A DNA stretch of 64,000 nt, taken from contig UQKQ01000002.1 in NCBI GenBank assembly GCA_900541645.1, positions 1 to 64,000 on the forward strand, given 5' to 3'. The position numbers and the translations under genes are program-made. The notes beneath the pieces are model-generated. The model was not told the origin of the DNA. It saw nothing but the letters and a program-made list of their open reading frames with translations, and made no database searches. The DNA comes from an uncultured Collinsella sp. Its GTDB lineage: Bacteria > Actinomycetota > Coriobacteriia > Coriobacteriales > Coriobacteriaceae. Below, piece after piece: positions 15,450-26,192 of the stretch (positions are counted from its first letter, which is position 1; each line of letters opens with the position of its first letter).

Positions 15450-16013
15450 TCACGACCCCTCCTTTGAGTTCGATGCCTGCGGGCTCAGGCGGATCACGCG
15501 CAGGCGGCACGAGGCATCGCCGACATCCGCAGCAACCGTCACCATATCGACCCAGCCGCGTCCATCGCGCACGATGGCGCCCCATACGTTGCCCTTAATA
15601 TCGAGATAGCCGCTCAGGGCGAGCTGGGCCGTTGACACCTCGCGGTAGGCGCGTAACATATCCGCCGCTGCCTCGGTCATCGGTCGGTCCTCGGACCATG
15701 CAAGCCGGACCGCAATCGCGTTGCCCTCAGGCGAATCCGTCGCAGTGGCAGACCGCTTGTCGAGCGTCCGCAGAAAGGTTTGCGCCGTGACAGCGGCATC
15801 CGAATCGTCCGCATCTCGCGTCTCATCTTTTTGAGACGCCACCGCCGAATCTGAGCCCGAGTCGAAGGCGGTCCCAGGACGCTGCTGCCGCGCGGAGTTA
15901 AGCCCCCAAAGCACCGCCGCTATCGCCACGATCAGGCAAGCAAACACCAGCAGCACCCCGATGGGGCGCTCGCCCTCTACAGGCTGTTGATGCCCTCGCT
16001 GATCGCATCCCAT
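15450..16013 (-). CDS. tad-locus membrane-anchored protein of unknown function
   Basis: Up to 187 residues. The protein has one N-terminal hydrophobic helix (GVLLVFACLIVAIAAVLWGL), a disordered acidic linker (SGSDSAVASQKDETRDADD) and a folded C-terminal domain. The domain holds conserved-looking IAVRLAWSED and GAIVRDGRGWVDMVTV. The start is ambiguous: ATG at 16013 lies inside flp, while a GTG at the beginning of the helix gives a shorter form. It may correspond to a lineage-specific Tad assembly component. I do not recognise the family. Confidence 0.65.
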   Translation of the reverse strand: MGCDQRGHQQPVEGERPIGVLLVFACLIVAIAAVLWGLNSARQQRPGTAFDSGSDSAVASQKDETRDADDSDAAVTAQTFLRTLDKRSATATDSPEGNAIAVRLAWSEDRPMTEAAADMLRAYREVSTAQLALSGYLDIKGNVWGAIVRDGRGWVDMVTVAADVGDASCRLRVIRLSPQASNSKEGS

Positions 16014-16210
16014 AGCTCTTTAACCTTGCCTTTAAATGCAACGATGGCAATAATCGCGATCACCACAAGCACGCCCACCAAAATGGCGTACTCGGTGGTA
16101 CCCTGCGCGCTCTCCTCCTGCAACAGTTCCTTGGCATGCTGGCGAGCGCGGATCGCCCGGCAAAAAGCCCAGTTCCAAGCCTTGTCAGCAACTTCGACCA
16201 TCGTGTTCAT
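15977..16210 (-). CDS. flp: Flp-type major pilin
   Basis: 77 residues with the Flp/Fap signature: a charged leader (RARQHAKELLQEESAQGTTEYA), then the helix ILVGVLVVIAIIAIVAF and a short amphipathic tail KGKVKELWDAISEGINSL. Prepilin cleavage is predicted ahead of QGTTEY, with Ala rather than Gly at -1. GGGAGGAATAC precedes the ATG. It follows tadC by ten bases and is the best candidate for the structural subunit of the Tad pilus. Confidence 0.9.
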   Translation of the reverse strand: MNTMVEVADKAWNWAFCRAIRARQHAKELLQEESAQGTTEYAILVGVLVVIAIIAIVAFKGKVKELWDAISEGINSL

Positions 16211-16220
16211 GTATTCCTCC

Positions 16221-16862
16221 CTACATCATCCCGCCTGCTCCCAGCAGCGGGCCCAATATGGACAGAAGCAACGCCGGCAAGATGAGCGTGCCGGTGGGAA
16301 TCAGCAGCTTGACGGGCGCACGCTCGATCTCGCGCTCAACCGCGGCGCGATGAGCTGCACGGATCTCGCGACTTTGAGCGGCCAGCGTCTCGGCAAGTGG
16401 GGCACCCAGGGCGAGCGCCTGCCCCACCGTGATGGCAAAGGTCTCGAGCGCTCGCACGTCCAGGTCGCGCGCGGCGGCCAACAACTCGTCCTCACGCGTG
16501 CCCACGCCCACCTGCCACGCCATGCGGGCCCGCTCAAGGCGAAGAGCCAGCACTGACCGGCGGTTGGCGCAGAAAATCTCAAGCGCCGCATCAAACGAAA
16601 GACCGGCCGAAAGACCCAAGCGAACAACATCGATCATCTCGGACACTTCGCCGAGCGACGCTCGCGCCGGGCCGCCCGCCCCAACCGCGCCCTTCACTCG
16701 CGCGGTCAGGGCATCGGCCACCGAGCGACCCGCAGCAGCGACCAGCACTGCCTCGCGCTTGCAGGTACCTGCGATCTTGCGTGCATCCGCCCGATCCAAA
16801 CCCGTCGCGACAAATACACTCAGAGCGCACAGGCAAGCCGCAACTGCAACCAGGGCGCTCAT
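16221..16862 (-). CDS. tadC: TadC, type II secretion F-domain protein
   Basis: 213 residues, one of two paired inner-membrane platform proteins of the Tad secretion system. The N-terminal helix VAVAACLCALSVFVATGLD is followed by the T2SSF domain with FDAALEIFC, the glycine/alanine turn ALGAPLAETLAAQSREIRAAHR, and a C-terminal hydrophobic hairpin (VKLLIPTGTLILPALLLSIL). ATG overlaps the tadB stop (ATGA). Confidence 0.9.
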   Translation of the reverse strand: MSALVAVAACLCALSVFVATGLDRADARKIAGTCKREAVLVAAAGRSVADALTARVKGAVGAGGPARASLGEVSEMIDVVRLGLSAGLSFDAALEIFCANRRSVLALRLERARMAWQVGVGTREDELLAAARDLDVRALETFAITVGQALALGAPLAETLAAQSREIRAAHRAAVEREIERAPVKLLIPTGTLILPALLLSILGPLLGAGGMM

Positions 16863-17785
16863 AGCTCCACCCTCATAATGCGCCGGATAACCACCAGGGC
16901 AACGGCGTTGAGGGCAAGACCCAGCACCACAGCGCCCGCACCGGCAGGCGTCACAAGACCGCGACGAAAATCTGCCGAAAGCAGCGCCAACACCGCGCAC
17001 ATGCCCGCCGGCATCGCCGCGACCATATGCGCCGACATGCGGGCCTGCGACGTCTTGACATCCAGGCGGCGCTTGAGCTCAATGCGCTCCCCCACCATGC
17101 TCGACGCCTCGGCCAGCAGGTCGGCAAGCGGGGCACCGGTTCGCTGCGACACCTTGAGCGCCAACGCGACAAGCGAAAGCCCGGGGGCGTCGATGCGGAC
17201 AAGCAGGTCGTCGAGCGCATCGGTCGCCGAGATGCCGCAATCGATCGCCGCCGCCACCCGCAAAAACTCGGTATGCACCGGCTCTTGCGCATGAGCGCCC
17301 ACAAAGCGCATGCCCTGGGCCAGCGAATGTCCCGAGGCAAGCGACATGGAAAGTGCGGTAAACGCCTCGGGCATGGCCTCCTCCACATCGTGTTGCTCGC
17401 GCCGACTCTCAAAGCCATCCCGGGCGGCGCCAACGACAAACGGGGCAACAAGTCCCAAGGCAAATCCGAGGGGCGATAACGACACCATCGTTAGCAAAAC
17501 GCAGCAGACACCGCTCGATAGCAGCAGAAATGCCAGGCGAGTCGCGTTATCCTCAATAGCAAGCCCAAAGCGATCTGTGGGGACCAACGATGCCCACGAA
17601 CGGGCGATCTTTTTCAGCAGATCGTTTTCCACCAGCTCACGCGGCAGCTTCTCTGCCACCGTCTTGAGCGCCTGACGTGCCAGCTCCGCCGGCGGTACCT
17701 GCGGCACACGAGGCTCTGCCCCACACGCCGTCGCGACAGAAAGCCCTGCCAAGCCCCCTACGACGAGGGGCATAGCGATCTCCAT
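16859..17785 (-). CDS. tadB: TadB, type II secretion F-domain protein
   Basis: 308 residues. Two hydrophobic helices lie around residues 75-130 (LLLSSGVCCVLLTMVSLSPLG). The T2SSF domain follows (EEAMPEAFTALSMSLASGHSL, VSQRTGAPLADLLAEASSMV) and then C-terminal membrane helices. It pairs with TadC to form the platform engaged by the TadA ATPase. The start at 17785, preceded by GAGGAGGTGGACGA, overlaps tadA by 28 bases; longer frames have no ribosome site. Confidence 0.9.
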   Translation of the reverse strand: MEIAMPLVVGGLAGLSVATACGAEPRVPQVPPAELARQALKTVAEKLPRELVENDLLKKIARSWASLVPTDRFGLAIEDNATRLAFLLLSSGVCCVLLTMVSLSPLGFALGLVAPFVVGAARDGFESRREQHDVEEAMPEAFTALSMSLASGHSLAQGMRFVGAHAQEPVHTEFLRVAAAIDCGISATDALDDLLVRIDAPGLSLVALALKVSQRTGAPLADLLAEASSMVGERIELKRRLDVKTSQARMSAHMVAAMPAGMCAVLALLSADFRRGLVTPAGAGAVVLGLALNAVALVVIRRIMRVEL

Positions 17786-19086
17786 TCGTCCACCTCCTCT
17801 TGTGTAAGCGTCCCCGACCGCAGGCCTTCTGCGATAAACGGCGGCTCGCGGTCGAGCGTCCAGGTGCACTCGGCGGCATCGAAAGTCACGTAGCGTTCGA
17901 GCTCAACACCGCCCGACACGCCGCGGCGAACCCCCGAATATGAGGCCACAAAGCGCCTGCCATCGGCGTGGCGCTCGGACATCACGATGCCGTCGAGCGC
18001 CATGGCAATCTGCTCCTCGATGAGCTCGCTCGGCAGATCGATGCCATAACGTGCAAGCAACGTCAGGCGCACCACGGTCTCCTGTTCTGAACCCGCATGA
18101 AGTGTGGTGAGCGACCCGTCGTGGCCCGTGTTCATGGCCTGCAACATGTCGCAGCACTCGGCACCGCGCACCTCGCCCACCACGATGCGGTCGGGGCGCA
18201 TGCGCAGGGCATTAGTTACCAGGTCGCGGATCGTCACCGCGCCCTCACCCTCAATTGAAGCCTCGCGCGCCTCTAGGCGCACCACGTGCGGATGATGCGC
18301 AAACTTGAGCTCGGCAGAGTCCTCGATCGTCACGATGCGCTCGCCGGTGGAAATCTCGCATGACAACGCGTTGAGCAGGGTGGTCTTACCAGATCCCGTG
18401 CCCCCCGCAACCGCCAGGTCCTGTCGCAGCGACACCGCGCACGACAGCAGCTGCGCATACCAAAGCGGCAGCGATCCCAACCCCACGAGCTCGTCCAGAG
18501 AGCAGATACGGTCCGAGAACTTTCGGATGGTGAGAATCGGTCCGTCAATCGCCACAGGCGGAATCACCGCGTTGACGCGATAGCCCGTTTTGAGGCGGGC
18601 GTTGACAATGGGGCTGCGCTCGTCGATACGGCGGCCAAGTGGCGAGATGATGCGGTCGATTAGCACACGGATCTGTTCGTCGTCCTCAAACGCGTGCTCG
18701 ATGGGATACAAAACGCCGCCGCGTTCAAAGAAAGCCGAGCGGCAGCCGTTGATCATGATCTCGGTAACGGTGTCGTCCTCGATGAGCGGCTGCAACGGCC
18801 CCAAGCCCACCACATCATCCAAAATCTCGTCGATGATGGTCTCGCGCTCGGGCGTCGCGAGATCGGTCGGCTCCTCAACATTGAGCGCCGCCTCCACCGC
18901 GGGACGCAATTCCGAGCGGGCAAGCGCCGGGTCGATATAGGCGCTGATACGCGCCACTTCGTCGTAACCCATGCGGTCCATTACGGCGCGCTTGGTGCGT
19001 CGTTTCACCGCGCGGCGACGCCCCGCATCTACAGGCGCTGCCGCCGCTGCAGCGCCGGCAGCCTTAATCCTCGTTTGCAGGCTCAT
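17758..19086 (-). CDS. tadA: TadA/CpaF secretion ATPase
   Basis: 442-residue hexameric ATPase that powers Tad pilus assembly. Walker A is [14 protein letters not shown] (~230) and Walker B lies in [20 protein letters not shown]. The histidine-box region [13 protein letters not shown] is present. The N-terminal CpaF domain has [21 protein letters not shown], typical of the family. ATG overlaps the tadZ stop. Only one ATPase is seen, which is normal for Tad systems. Confidence 0.96.
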   Translation of the reverse strand: MSLQTRIKAAGAAAAAAPVDAGRRRAVKRRTKRAVMDRMGYDEVARISAYIDPALARSELRPAVEAALNVEEPTDLATPERETIIDEILDDVVGLGPLQPLIEDDTVTEIMINGCRSAFFERGGVLYPIEHAFEDDEQIRVLIDRIISPLGRRIDERSPIVNARLKTGYRVNAVIPPVAIDGPILTIRKFSDRICSLDELVGLGSLPLWYAQLLSCAVSLRQDLAVAGGTGSGKTTLLNALSCEISTGERIVTIEDSAELKFAHHPHVVRLEAREASIEGEGAVTIRDLVTNALRMRPDRIVVGEVRGAECCDMLQAMNTGHDGSLTTLHAGSEQETVVRLTLLARYGIDLPSELIEEQIAMALDGIVMSERHADGRRFVASYSGVRRGVSGGVELERYVTFDAAECTWTLDREPPFIAEGLRSGTLTQEEVDEWRSLCPSS

Positions 19087-20732
19087 CGCTGATCACCCTC
19101 GCGCGACCAGGGAAGGCGGATACGCGGACGTTCGGTGCGCGTTGCACGGTCGGCGACCATATCGCTCCAAGGGCCGACGGCGCACCCCAGTTCCACGAGC
19201 ATCTCGCGCGTGGCCTCGCGCACGCTGGTCGCAAAAGCGCTCGTCTGACCCACTGCCTCGCCGGCGCGACCGAATGCCATGAGCGCGGCCAAATCCTGAC
19301 CGCCATCGGCGATGCGGATCTTGGAGCTCAGTGCGCAGGCAATCTCGAAGCGCATGGCGACGTCCTCGTCGGCACCGCGCGCACCAAACCGGTTGAATAC
19401 GGCGCTCATACGCGTGCGTGGCACGCCCACACGGCTCGCCAGCTCAATGACGCGCGAAGCGGATGTCGCGGACGATACCGCCGCATCGCCTACGACCAGG
19501 CAACGGTCGCTCGCCGCTACCGCGGCGGCCACGGCATCACCCCAAAAGACCGAGGTGTCGACAAAGACCACGTCGGATTCGCGGCGCAAAACATCGAGCA
19601 ATAGCTCCACCGGAGGTGCCATGAGCTCGGCCTTCTCGGGGGCCGCGACAGGTCCCCAGAGCGTGACGCCCGGGGCGACGCGCATCGATGCGGCCACGAT
19701 ATCCGGCTCGGTGAGCGTGCCCGCCGCCGACGGCTCGATAAGTGCCGCCATATCGTGCGGAGCATCGACGCCTAACAAGTCGTAAAGGTTTCCAAACATC
19801 AGGTCCAGGTCGAGCACGGCGGCACGCAAGCCCAACAGCGACGATGTGTGTGCCATGGTGGCAACGATCGTCGACTTGCCGCAACCGCCCGAACCCGAAA
19901 TGGCGCAGATGACCGGAGCTCGATGCGGCGAAGCGGCAGCGTCTGCCGGCGGCATCGGAGGCGGCGGGGCGGGCGTCGGTGACAGCGTCCCCGTCTCCCC
20001 CGCCGCAACTACACGCTGCGTCCAAGCCGGCATGGCGGCTTGTTCGGTCTGCGAGGCAGGCTCGTTCTGCGCAATCTGCTCATGCTGCATCAGCGACAAC
20101 TCGCCGCACCCGGCAAAGCCCTCAACTTCGTCGAGTTCATCCGCCAGATTCACGCCGCGCACGTATCCCATATCTACAGCCGGGGAGTCGCCAGCATGCT
20201 GCGCCGGTCCTCCAGCGTCATCGTATACAAGGGGGTTCCGGGGGCGCCGACCATGCTCGGCTTCCGCTTTTCCATAATCATCAACACGCGGGCCTCTTGT
20301 AGCGCGAGGCGCCCCGGGTTCCCTATCAACAAAAGCATCGGGCTCAATCGTCATGCGCCGATCGGAATCAACCGCTCCCTCGCCCGCTCGCCCGTTGCCG
20401 CATATACTGTGCGCAGCGATGACCTCGGTCGCCCCTGCGCGAAACAGCCCCTCGATATCCGACGGATCGAGTGCTTCTATCAACACGACCACGCGACTCA
20501 CGCGGCCTTCGGCCGTCAGGCGCGCAACAGTCTTGCGCACATCTTCGGTATCAAACAGAGACGCCGCGATGATGGCAGCTCCGCGGCGCGACGGAAACGC
20601 CCGCGCCATGGAAACCAGCCCGTCCAGGTCACCCACGCGAAGCACCTGTGCACCCGTATCACGGCCCTCGACTTCCCGCTGCAACAGCCCGTAATCGCCG
20701 CACGCGCAGCACGCAAGCCAGATCGCCTTCAT
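19083..20732 (-). CDS. tadZ: TadZ/CpaE, receiver-like MinD/ParA ATPase
   Basis: 549 residues. An N-terminal degenerate receiver-type domain (~1-115, VSRVVVLIEALDPSDIEGLFRAG) precedes a long proline- and charge-rich linker (~120-265). The C-terminal MinD/ParA domain carries the deviant Walker A SGSGGCGKSTIV and LDLDLMFGNLYDLLG. TadZ homologues localise the Tad machine at a cell pole. The ATG at 20732 overlaps the last base of the cpaB stop; GGAGG lies nine bases upstream. Confidence 0.9.
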   Translation of the reverse strand: MKAIWLACCACGDYGLLQREVEGRDTGAQVLRVGDLDGLVSMARAFPSRRGAAIIAASLFDTEDVRKTVARLTAEGRVSRVVVLIEALDPSDIEGLFRAGATEVIAAHSICGNGRAGEGAVDSDRRMTIEPDAFVDREPGAPRATRGPRVDDYGKAEAEHGRRPRNPLVYDDAGGPAQHAGDSPAVDMGYVRGVNLADELDEVEGFAGCGELSLMQHEQIAQNEPASQTEQAAMPAWTQRVVAAGETGTLSPTPAPPPPMPPADAAASPHRAPVICAISGSGGCGKSTIVATMAHTSSLLGLRAAVLDLDLMFGNLYDLLGVDAPHDMAALIEPSAAGTLTEPDIVAASMRVAPGVTLWGPVAAPEKAELMAPPVELLLDVLRRESDVVFVDTSVFWGDAVAAAVAASDRCLVVGDAAVSSATSASRVIELASRVGVPRTRMSAVFNRFGARGADEDVAMRFEIACALSSKIRIADGGQDLAALMAFGRAGEAVGQTSAFATSVREATREMLVELGCAVGPWSDMVADRATRTERPRIRLPWSREGDQR

Positions 20733-21391
20733 CACTCGTCGCCTCCGCTCTTTTTGCCGCGCGCCGTGGCGGGAATCGTCAAGCTGACCGTTCCCTTGCC
20801 CGAGGCTCCCAGCAGTTCCTTGACGTCTTCGGGGTCAGCCGCCAGCGTCACCCATTCGATCTTGCCCTCGCGCGTGGCACCGGAATCCTCACTGGTATCG
20901 ATCACGTACGCGCCGCACAGTCGATCGGTTACGCCGTCTTTTTGCACATACACATCCACGTAGCTGCCCACGCCCGTAGCACCGCCGACCGAGTGCTCGG
21001 CATCGACCGCCACCGAAACGGCGACCTTGCCCTTAGGCACCTCGAGCTTGTGGCTCTCGGCCTTGGTGTAGACATTGCAGATCACGGCGTTTTTGGGAAT
21101 ACGCGAAGTCGTCACGTCGCCGCGCACCTGGCGCAGCTCGGTCGCCGCGTCACGCGGCAGCAGACTCGTCAGCCATTCCTGGGTTATGACATTGGTCTCA
21201 TCGAGGGTCTCGCCCACATCGATATCGCGCGCCGCGACGCATACCTCGGCGCGATCGCCACCGTACTTGGCCAAGGTCTCAGCCTGGACCTGTTCGGCTT
21301 GCGAGCGAATCGACGAGCCGTAAACCATGCAGAGCAGCGCAGCGAGCACGCCCGCGACCAGACTGATGGCGATGCGCTTGCTCTTGTTCAC
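20732..21391 (-). CDS. cpaB: CpaB/RcpC-like SAF-domain protein
   Basis: 219 residues, first gene of the tad operon. A single N-terminal helix (RIAISLVAGVLAALLCMVYG) is followed by a SAF domain (VCVAARDIDVGETLDETNV, then SRIPKNAVICNVY) and the RcpC-type second domain (GSYVDVYVQKDGV). RcpC/CpaB helps gate the outer part of the apparatus or glycan contact. GTG at 21391 preceded by AGAGGAGCGGCC is the likely start. Ends KKSGGDE with tadZ overlapping. Confidence 0.86.
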   Translation of the reverse strand: MNKSKRIAISLVAGVLAALLCMVYGSSIRSQAEQVQAETLAKYGGDRAEVCVAARDIDVGETLDETNVITQEWLTSLLPRDAATELRQVRGDVTTSRIPKNAVICNVYTKAESHKLEVPKGKVAVSVAVDAEHSVGGATGVGSYVDVYVQKDGVTDRLCGAYVIDTSEDSGATREGKIEWVTLAADPEDVKELLGASGKGTVSLTIPATARGKKSGGDE

Positions 21392-21501
21392 GGCCGCTCC
21401 TCTCATGGCAGTGCCGGGCGAATGCCCGTACCACCATTGTCTGGGTGGTCAGAGTGCAAAGCGGCGCAATCGCGATCTCGGTTTTCGATGTCAAACCAAT
21501 C

Positions 21502-21553
21502 GCTGACCAAAAACTAACCAGCCCGTCAAGCTCGTGGCAAGGTTTTGGTCAGC
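21502..21553. promoter_or_regulatory. inverted repeat upstream of the tad operon
   Basis: Perfect 11-bp arms GCTGACCAAAA (21502-21512) and TTTTGGTCAGC (21543-21553), 30 bases apart, about 110-160 bp before the cpaB start. Candidate operator for control of pilus expression. The core TGACCAAA recurs in the 11-bp repeats at 55253-55285. Confidence 0.5.
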
Positions 21554-21591
21554 ACGTCAGCAAACTGCATGTTTCGAGGCTTTTTCGCAGC

Positions 21592-21624
21592 AAAAAAGGC
21601 GTCTCCCGAACAGTTGGAAGACGG
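21592..21624 (-). terminator. terminator of rsgA
   Basis: Minus-strand stem CGTCTTCC / GGGAGACG followed by TTTTTT, shortly after the rsgA stop. Confidence 0.7.
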
Positions 21625-21643
21625 CTGTCATAGGAAAAATCAA

Positions 21644-22828
21644 TTACAGGTGGACATCGGGATCGAGCATTTGAGCACTCACGCGCATGGATGACGCCAG
21701 GTTTTGGAACGTTTCCAAACGCAGGCTGTCGATCTGCCCGGCGTCCTCGGCCTCGCGAACGGCACAACCCGGCTCATGGGTATGCGTGCAATCGCCAAAC
21801 CGGCACGCGCGCGATGCCTCGACAATCTCGGGGAAGGCGCGCGCCAGACCCCGCTCGTGACCCACGAGCGGTAGGCTGCGCAGGCCCGGGGCATCGGCGA
21901 TCACACCGGCGTCGCCCGGCAGCGCCACCATCACGCGCGCGACGGTAGTGTGACGGCCCTGGTCGTCGCGTTCGCGCACACCGCCGGTCGCCAACGTATC
22001 GTGGCCCAGCAGTGCATTGAGCAGCGTCGACTTGCCGGCACCCGACTCGCCCAGAATCATGGCGCAGCTCCCGGCAGGCACGCAGACACGGACCTCGTCC
22101 AGGCCGCGGCCCTCAGCAGAGGACGTCACGATCACGCGCACGTCCGGACCCACCAGGCGGCGCACGCGGTCCAGATCGCGCTCGAGCTCCTCGGCATCGC
22201 AGCGATCAGCTTTGGTGAGCACCACCACCGGTTCGGCATCGCAGTCGAGCGCCAACACCAGCGAGCGCGCCACGCGGTCGAGCAGCACCTCACCGGCACC
22301 GAGCGCCTGCACGATTAGCACGCAATCCACGTTGGAGCAGAGCACCTGACGCTCTCCGCGGGCACGGCCGCGCCAACGCTCAAAGCTCGTACGGCGCGGC
22401 AGCACGCACTCAATCACGCCCATATCGTGCCCGGGAGCGCGGCGCACCGCCACGCGGTCGCCCACGGCGGGCAGCAAGACCTCGTCCTCGCCACGCGACT
22501 TGGCAAACCCTACGGCATGCTCGGCACGAAACGTGTCGTCGGCAGTTGCCACCAGCGGAAACCCGCGGTCCAGGCGCACCACGGCACCGAGCTGCATCTG
22601 CTCGGGCTCCTCGGCCTGTGCGCAAAAGTCGTCAAATGCCGCCTGCTGAGCTTCATCGACCGGCAGGTCATCGAACGCCGGAACATCCTGCAGCGCGTCA
22701 AGTCCCGGCACGTTTGCCAGCAGCTCCTCGGCAGACGCGGGGGCTTCGGTCGCGAGCTTCCGACGACGATCGCGCTTAGCCCGCGCCCCCGTCGTCTTTT
22801 TCTTCGCCTTAGCCTTCGCCTTGCCCAC
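21644..22828 (-). CDS. rsgA: ribosome small subunit-dependent GTPase A
   Basis: Circularly permuted GTPase that assists late 30S maturation. The 394 residues contain an unusually long lysine/alanine-rich N-terminal tail (GKAKAKAKKKTTGARAKRDR). An OB-fold follows, then the permuted G motifs (VLTKADRCD as G4, LGESGAGKSTLLNALLG as G1, DAPGLRSL as G3) and the zinc motif CRFGDCTHTHEPGC. The GTG start at 22828 has GGGAGGCGCTT. Longer forms include non-family residues. Monocistronic. Confidence 0.95.
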   Translation of the reverse strand: MGKAKAKAKKKTTGARAKRDRRRKLATEAPASAEELLANVPGLDALQDVPAFDDLPVDEAQQAAFDDFCAQAEEPEQMQLGAVVRLDRGFPLVATADDTFRAEHAVGFAKSRGEDEVLLPAVGDRVAVRRAPGHDMGVIECVLPRRTSFERWRGRARGERQVLCSNVDCVLIVQALGAGEVLLDRVARSLVLALDCDAEPVVVLTKADRCDAEELERDLDRVRRLVGPDVRVIVTSSAEGRGLDEVRVCVPAGSCAMILGESGAGKSTLLNALLGHDTLATGGVRERDDQGRHTTVARVMVALPGDAGVIADAPGLRSLPLVGHERGLARAFPEIVEASRACRFGDCTHTHEPGCAVREAEDAGQIDSLRLETFQNLASSMRVSAQMLDPDVHL

Positions 22829-22881
22829 AAGCGCCTCCCAGCACCATAAATCACAACTGAGCAGGTATTTTAAATCAAATA

Positions 22882-22910
22882 GAGCTGGCCGGGCAAAGCC
22901 CGACCAGCTC
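22882..22910. terminator. hairpin upstream of rsgA
   Basis: Stem GAGCTGGCCGGGC / GCCCGACCAGCTC, 13 bp with one mismatch. It lies between the P-type ATPase and rsgA, followed by AT-rich sequence on the minus strand; likely ends read-through from the ATPase. Confidence 0.6.
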
Positions 22911-22970
22911 ACAAACTTTCCCTCAGCCCTTTATCATCCGCGCGGGAGAAAAGCCAGCAAGGATACCGCA

Positions 22971-23058
22971 GGGCCCGCCCCGGAAGCCCTTTCTCCCGAA
23001 CGATTCCACAGCGCGAAGCGCGAGGACCAGTGAGGGAGAAAGGGCGTGGGGCGGGCCC
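22971..23058. repeat. long GC-rich inverted repeat after the P-type ATPase
   Basis: Arms GGGCCCGCCCCGGAAGCCC plus TTTCTCCC and their complement at 23034-23058 form an imperfect ~25-bp stem. Inside is a smaller palindrome around CAGCGCGAAGCGCGAGG. It may act as terminator and mRNA stabiliser for the ATPase gene, or be a dispersed element; a similar-sized structure is at 35573-35665. Confidence 0.65.
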
Positions 23059-23069
23059 GGACGAGTGCG

Positions 23070-25751
<2,682 letters not shown>

Positions 25752-25761
25752 ATAGAGTCCC

Positions 25762-25815
25762 CTCCTGGGATTCGGGCCACTCAGCAGATTGATGCCCGAT
25801 CATAATTCCCAGGAG
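25762..25815 (-). promoter_or_regulatory. RBS-sequestering leader hairpin of the P-type ATPase
   Basis: On the minus strand CTCCTGGGA (25807-25815) pairs perfectly with TCCCAGGAG (25762-25770), and an inner stem CGGGC / GCCCG stacks on it. TCCCAGGAGGGG contains the Shine-Dalgarno of the ATPase, 11 bases before its ATG, so folding would hide the ribosome site. Candidate thermosensor, riboswitch expression platform or protein target. Confidence 0.6.
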
Positions 25816-25829
25816 AAGGGCAAGGGCTC

Positions 25830-26123
25830 ATCAAGGCTGCCGTGCTGAGCGGCAGTTGATAGTGGAGCTATGGTACCCCAAAGAGACGCGTCTAGCCAAA
25901 ACAATCGGTTTGGAAATATGGTCCGCACGCAACGGTGCAGACCGTGTGATGCTCAACATTGATAAAACGTTTTTTCTTCGGCGCATCATCAAACTGAAAT
26001 ATCGCCCAGATAGCAGCGGTTAGAACAGTTGGTAAAGTTTTTGCATATACCGTTTTTCCGCAAAAAATGAACTTCTAATTCGGCATACGGTCGATTTTTT
26101 GGGGTATTCGGTCGTCATTTCGT
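25830..26123. other. gene-free intergenic region between ATPase leader and pyk promoter
   Basis: About 300 bases, AT-richer than its surroundings. A second small hairpin (CTGCCGCTCAGCACGGCAG on the minus strand near 25840-25860) belongs to the ATPase leader. Toward pyk two related stretches (CATACGGTCGATTTTTTGG and GGTATTCGGTCGTCATTT) precede the -10. No ORF or RNA gene is convincing. Confidence 0.5.
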
Positions 26124-26129
26124 TATAAT
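26124..26129 (+). promoter_or_regulatory. -10 element of pyk
   Basis: A consensus TATAAT in GTTATAATCATC, 64 bases before the pyk start. The -35 is poorly matched (TTGGGG region), suggesting activator help or an extended promoter. Confidence 0.55.
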
Positions 26130-26192
26130 CATCTCAGTTTTATTTCTTATGGTTTATCTATCAGCGCAAGACGATGTCAGATGGAGGTCTGA

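Noticed and set aside
25752..25900. yybP-ykoY manganese riboswitch before the P-type ATPase
   Set aside because: The location is typical but the conserved loop sequences are not visible; only a hairpin call is supported.
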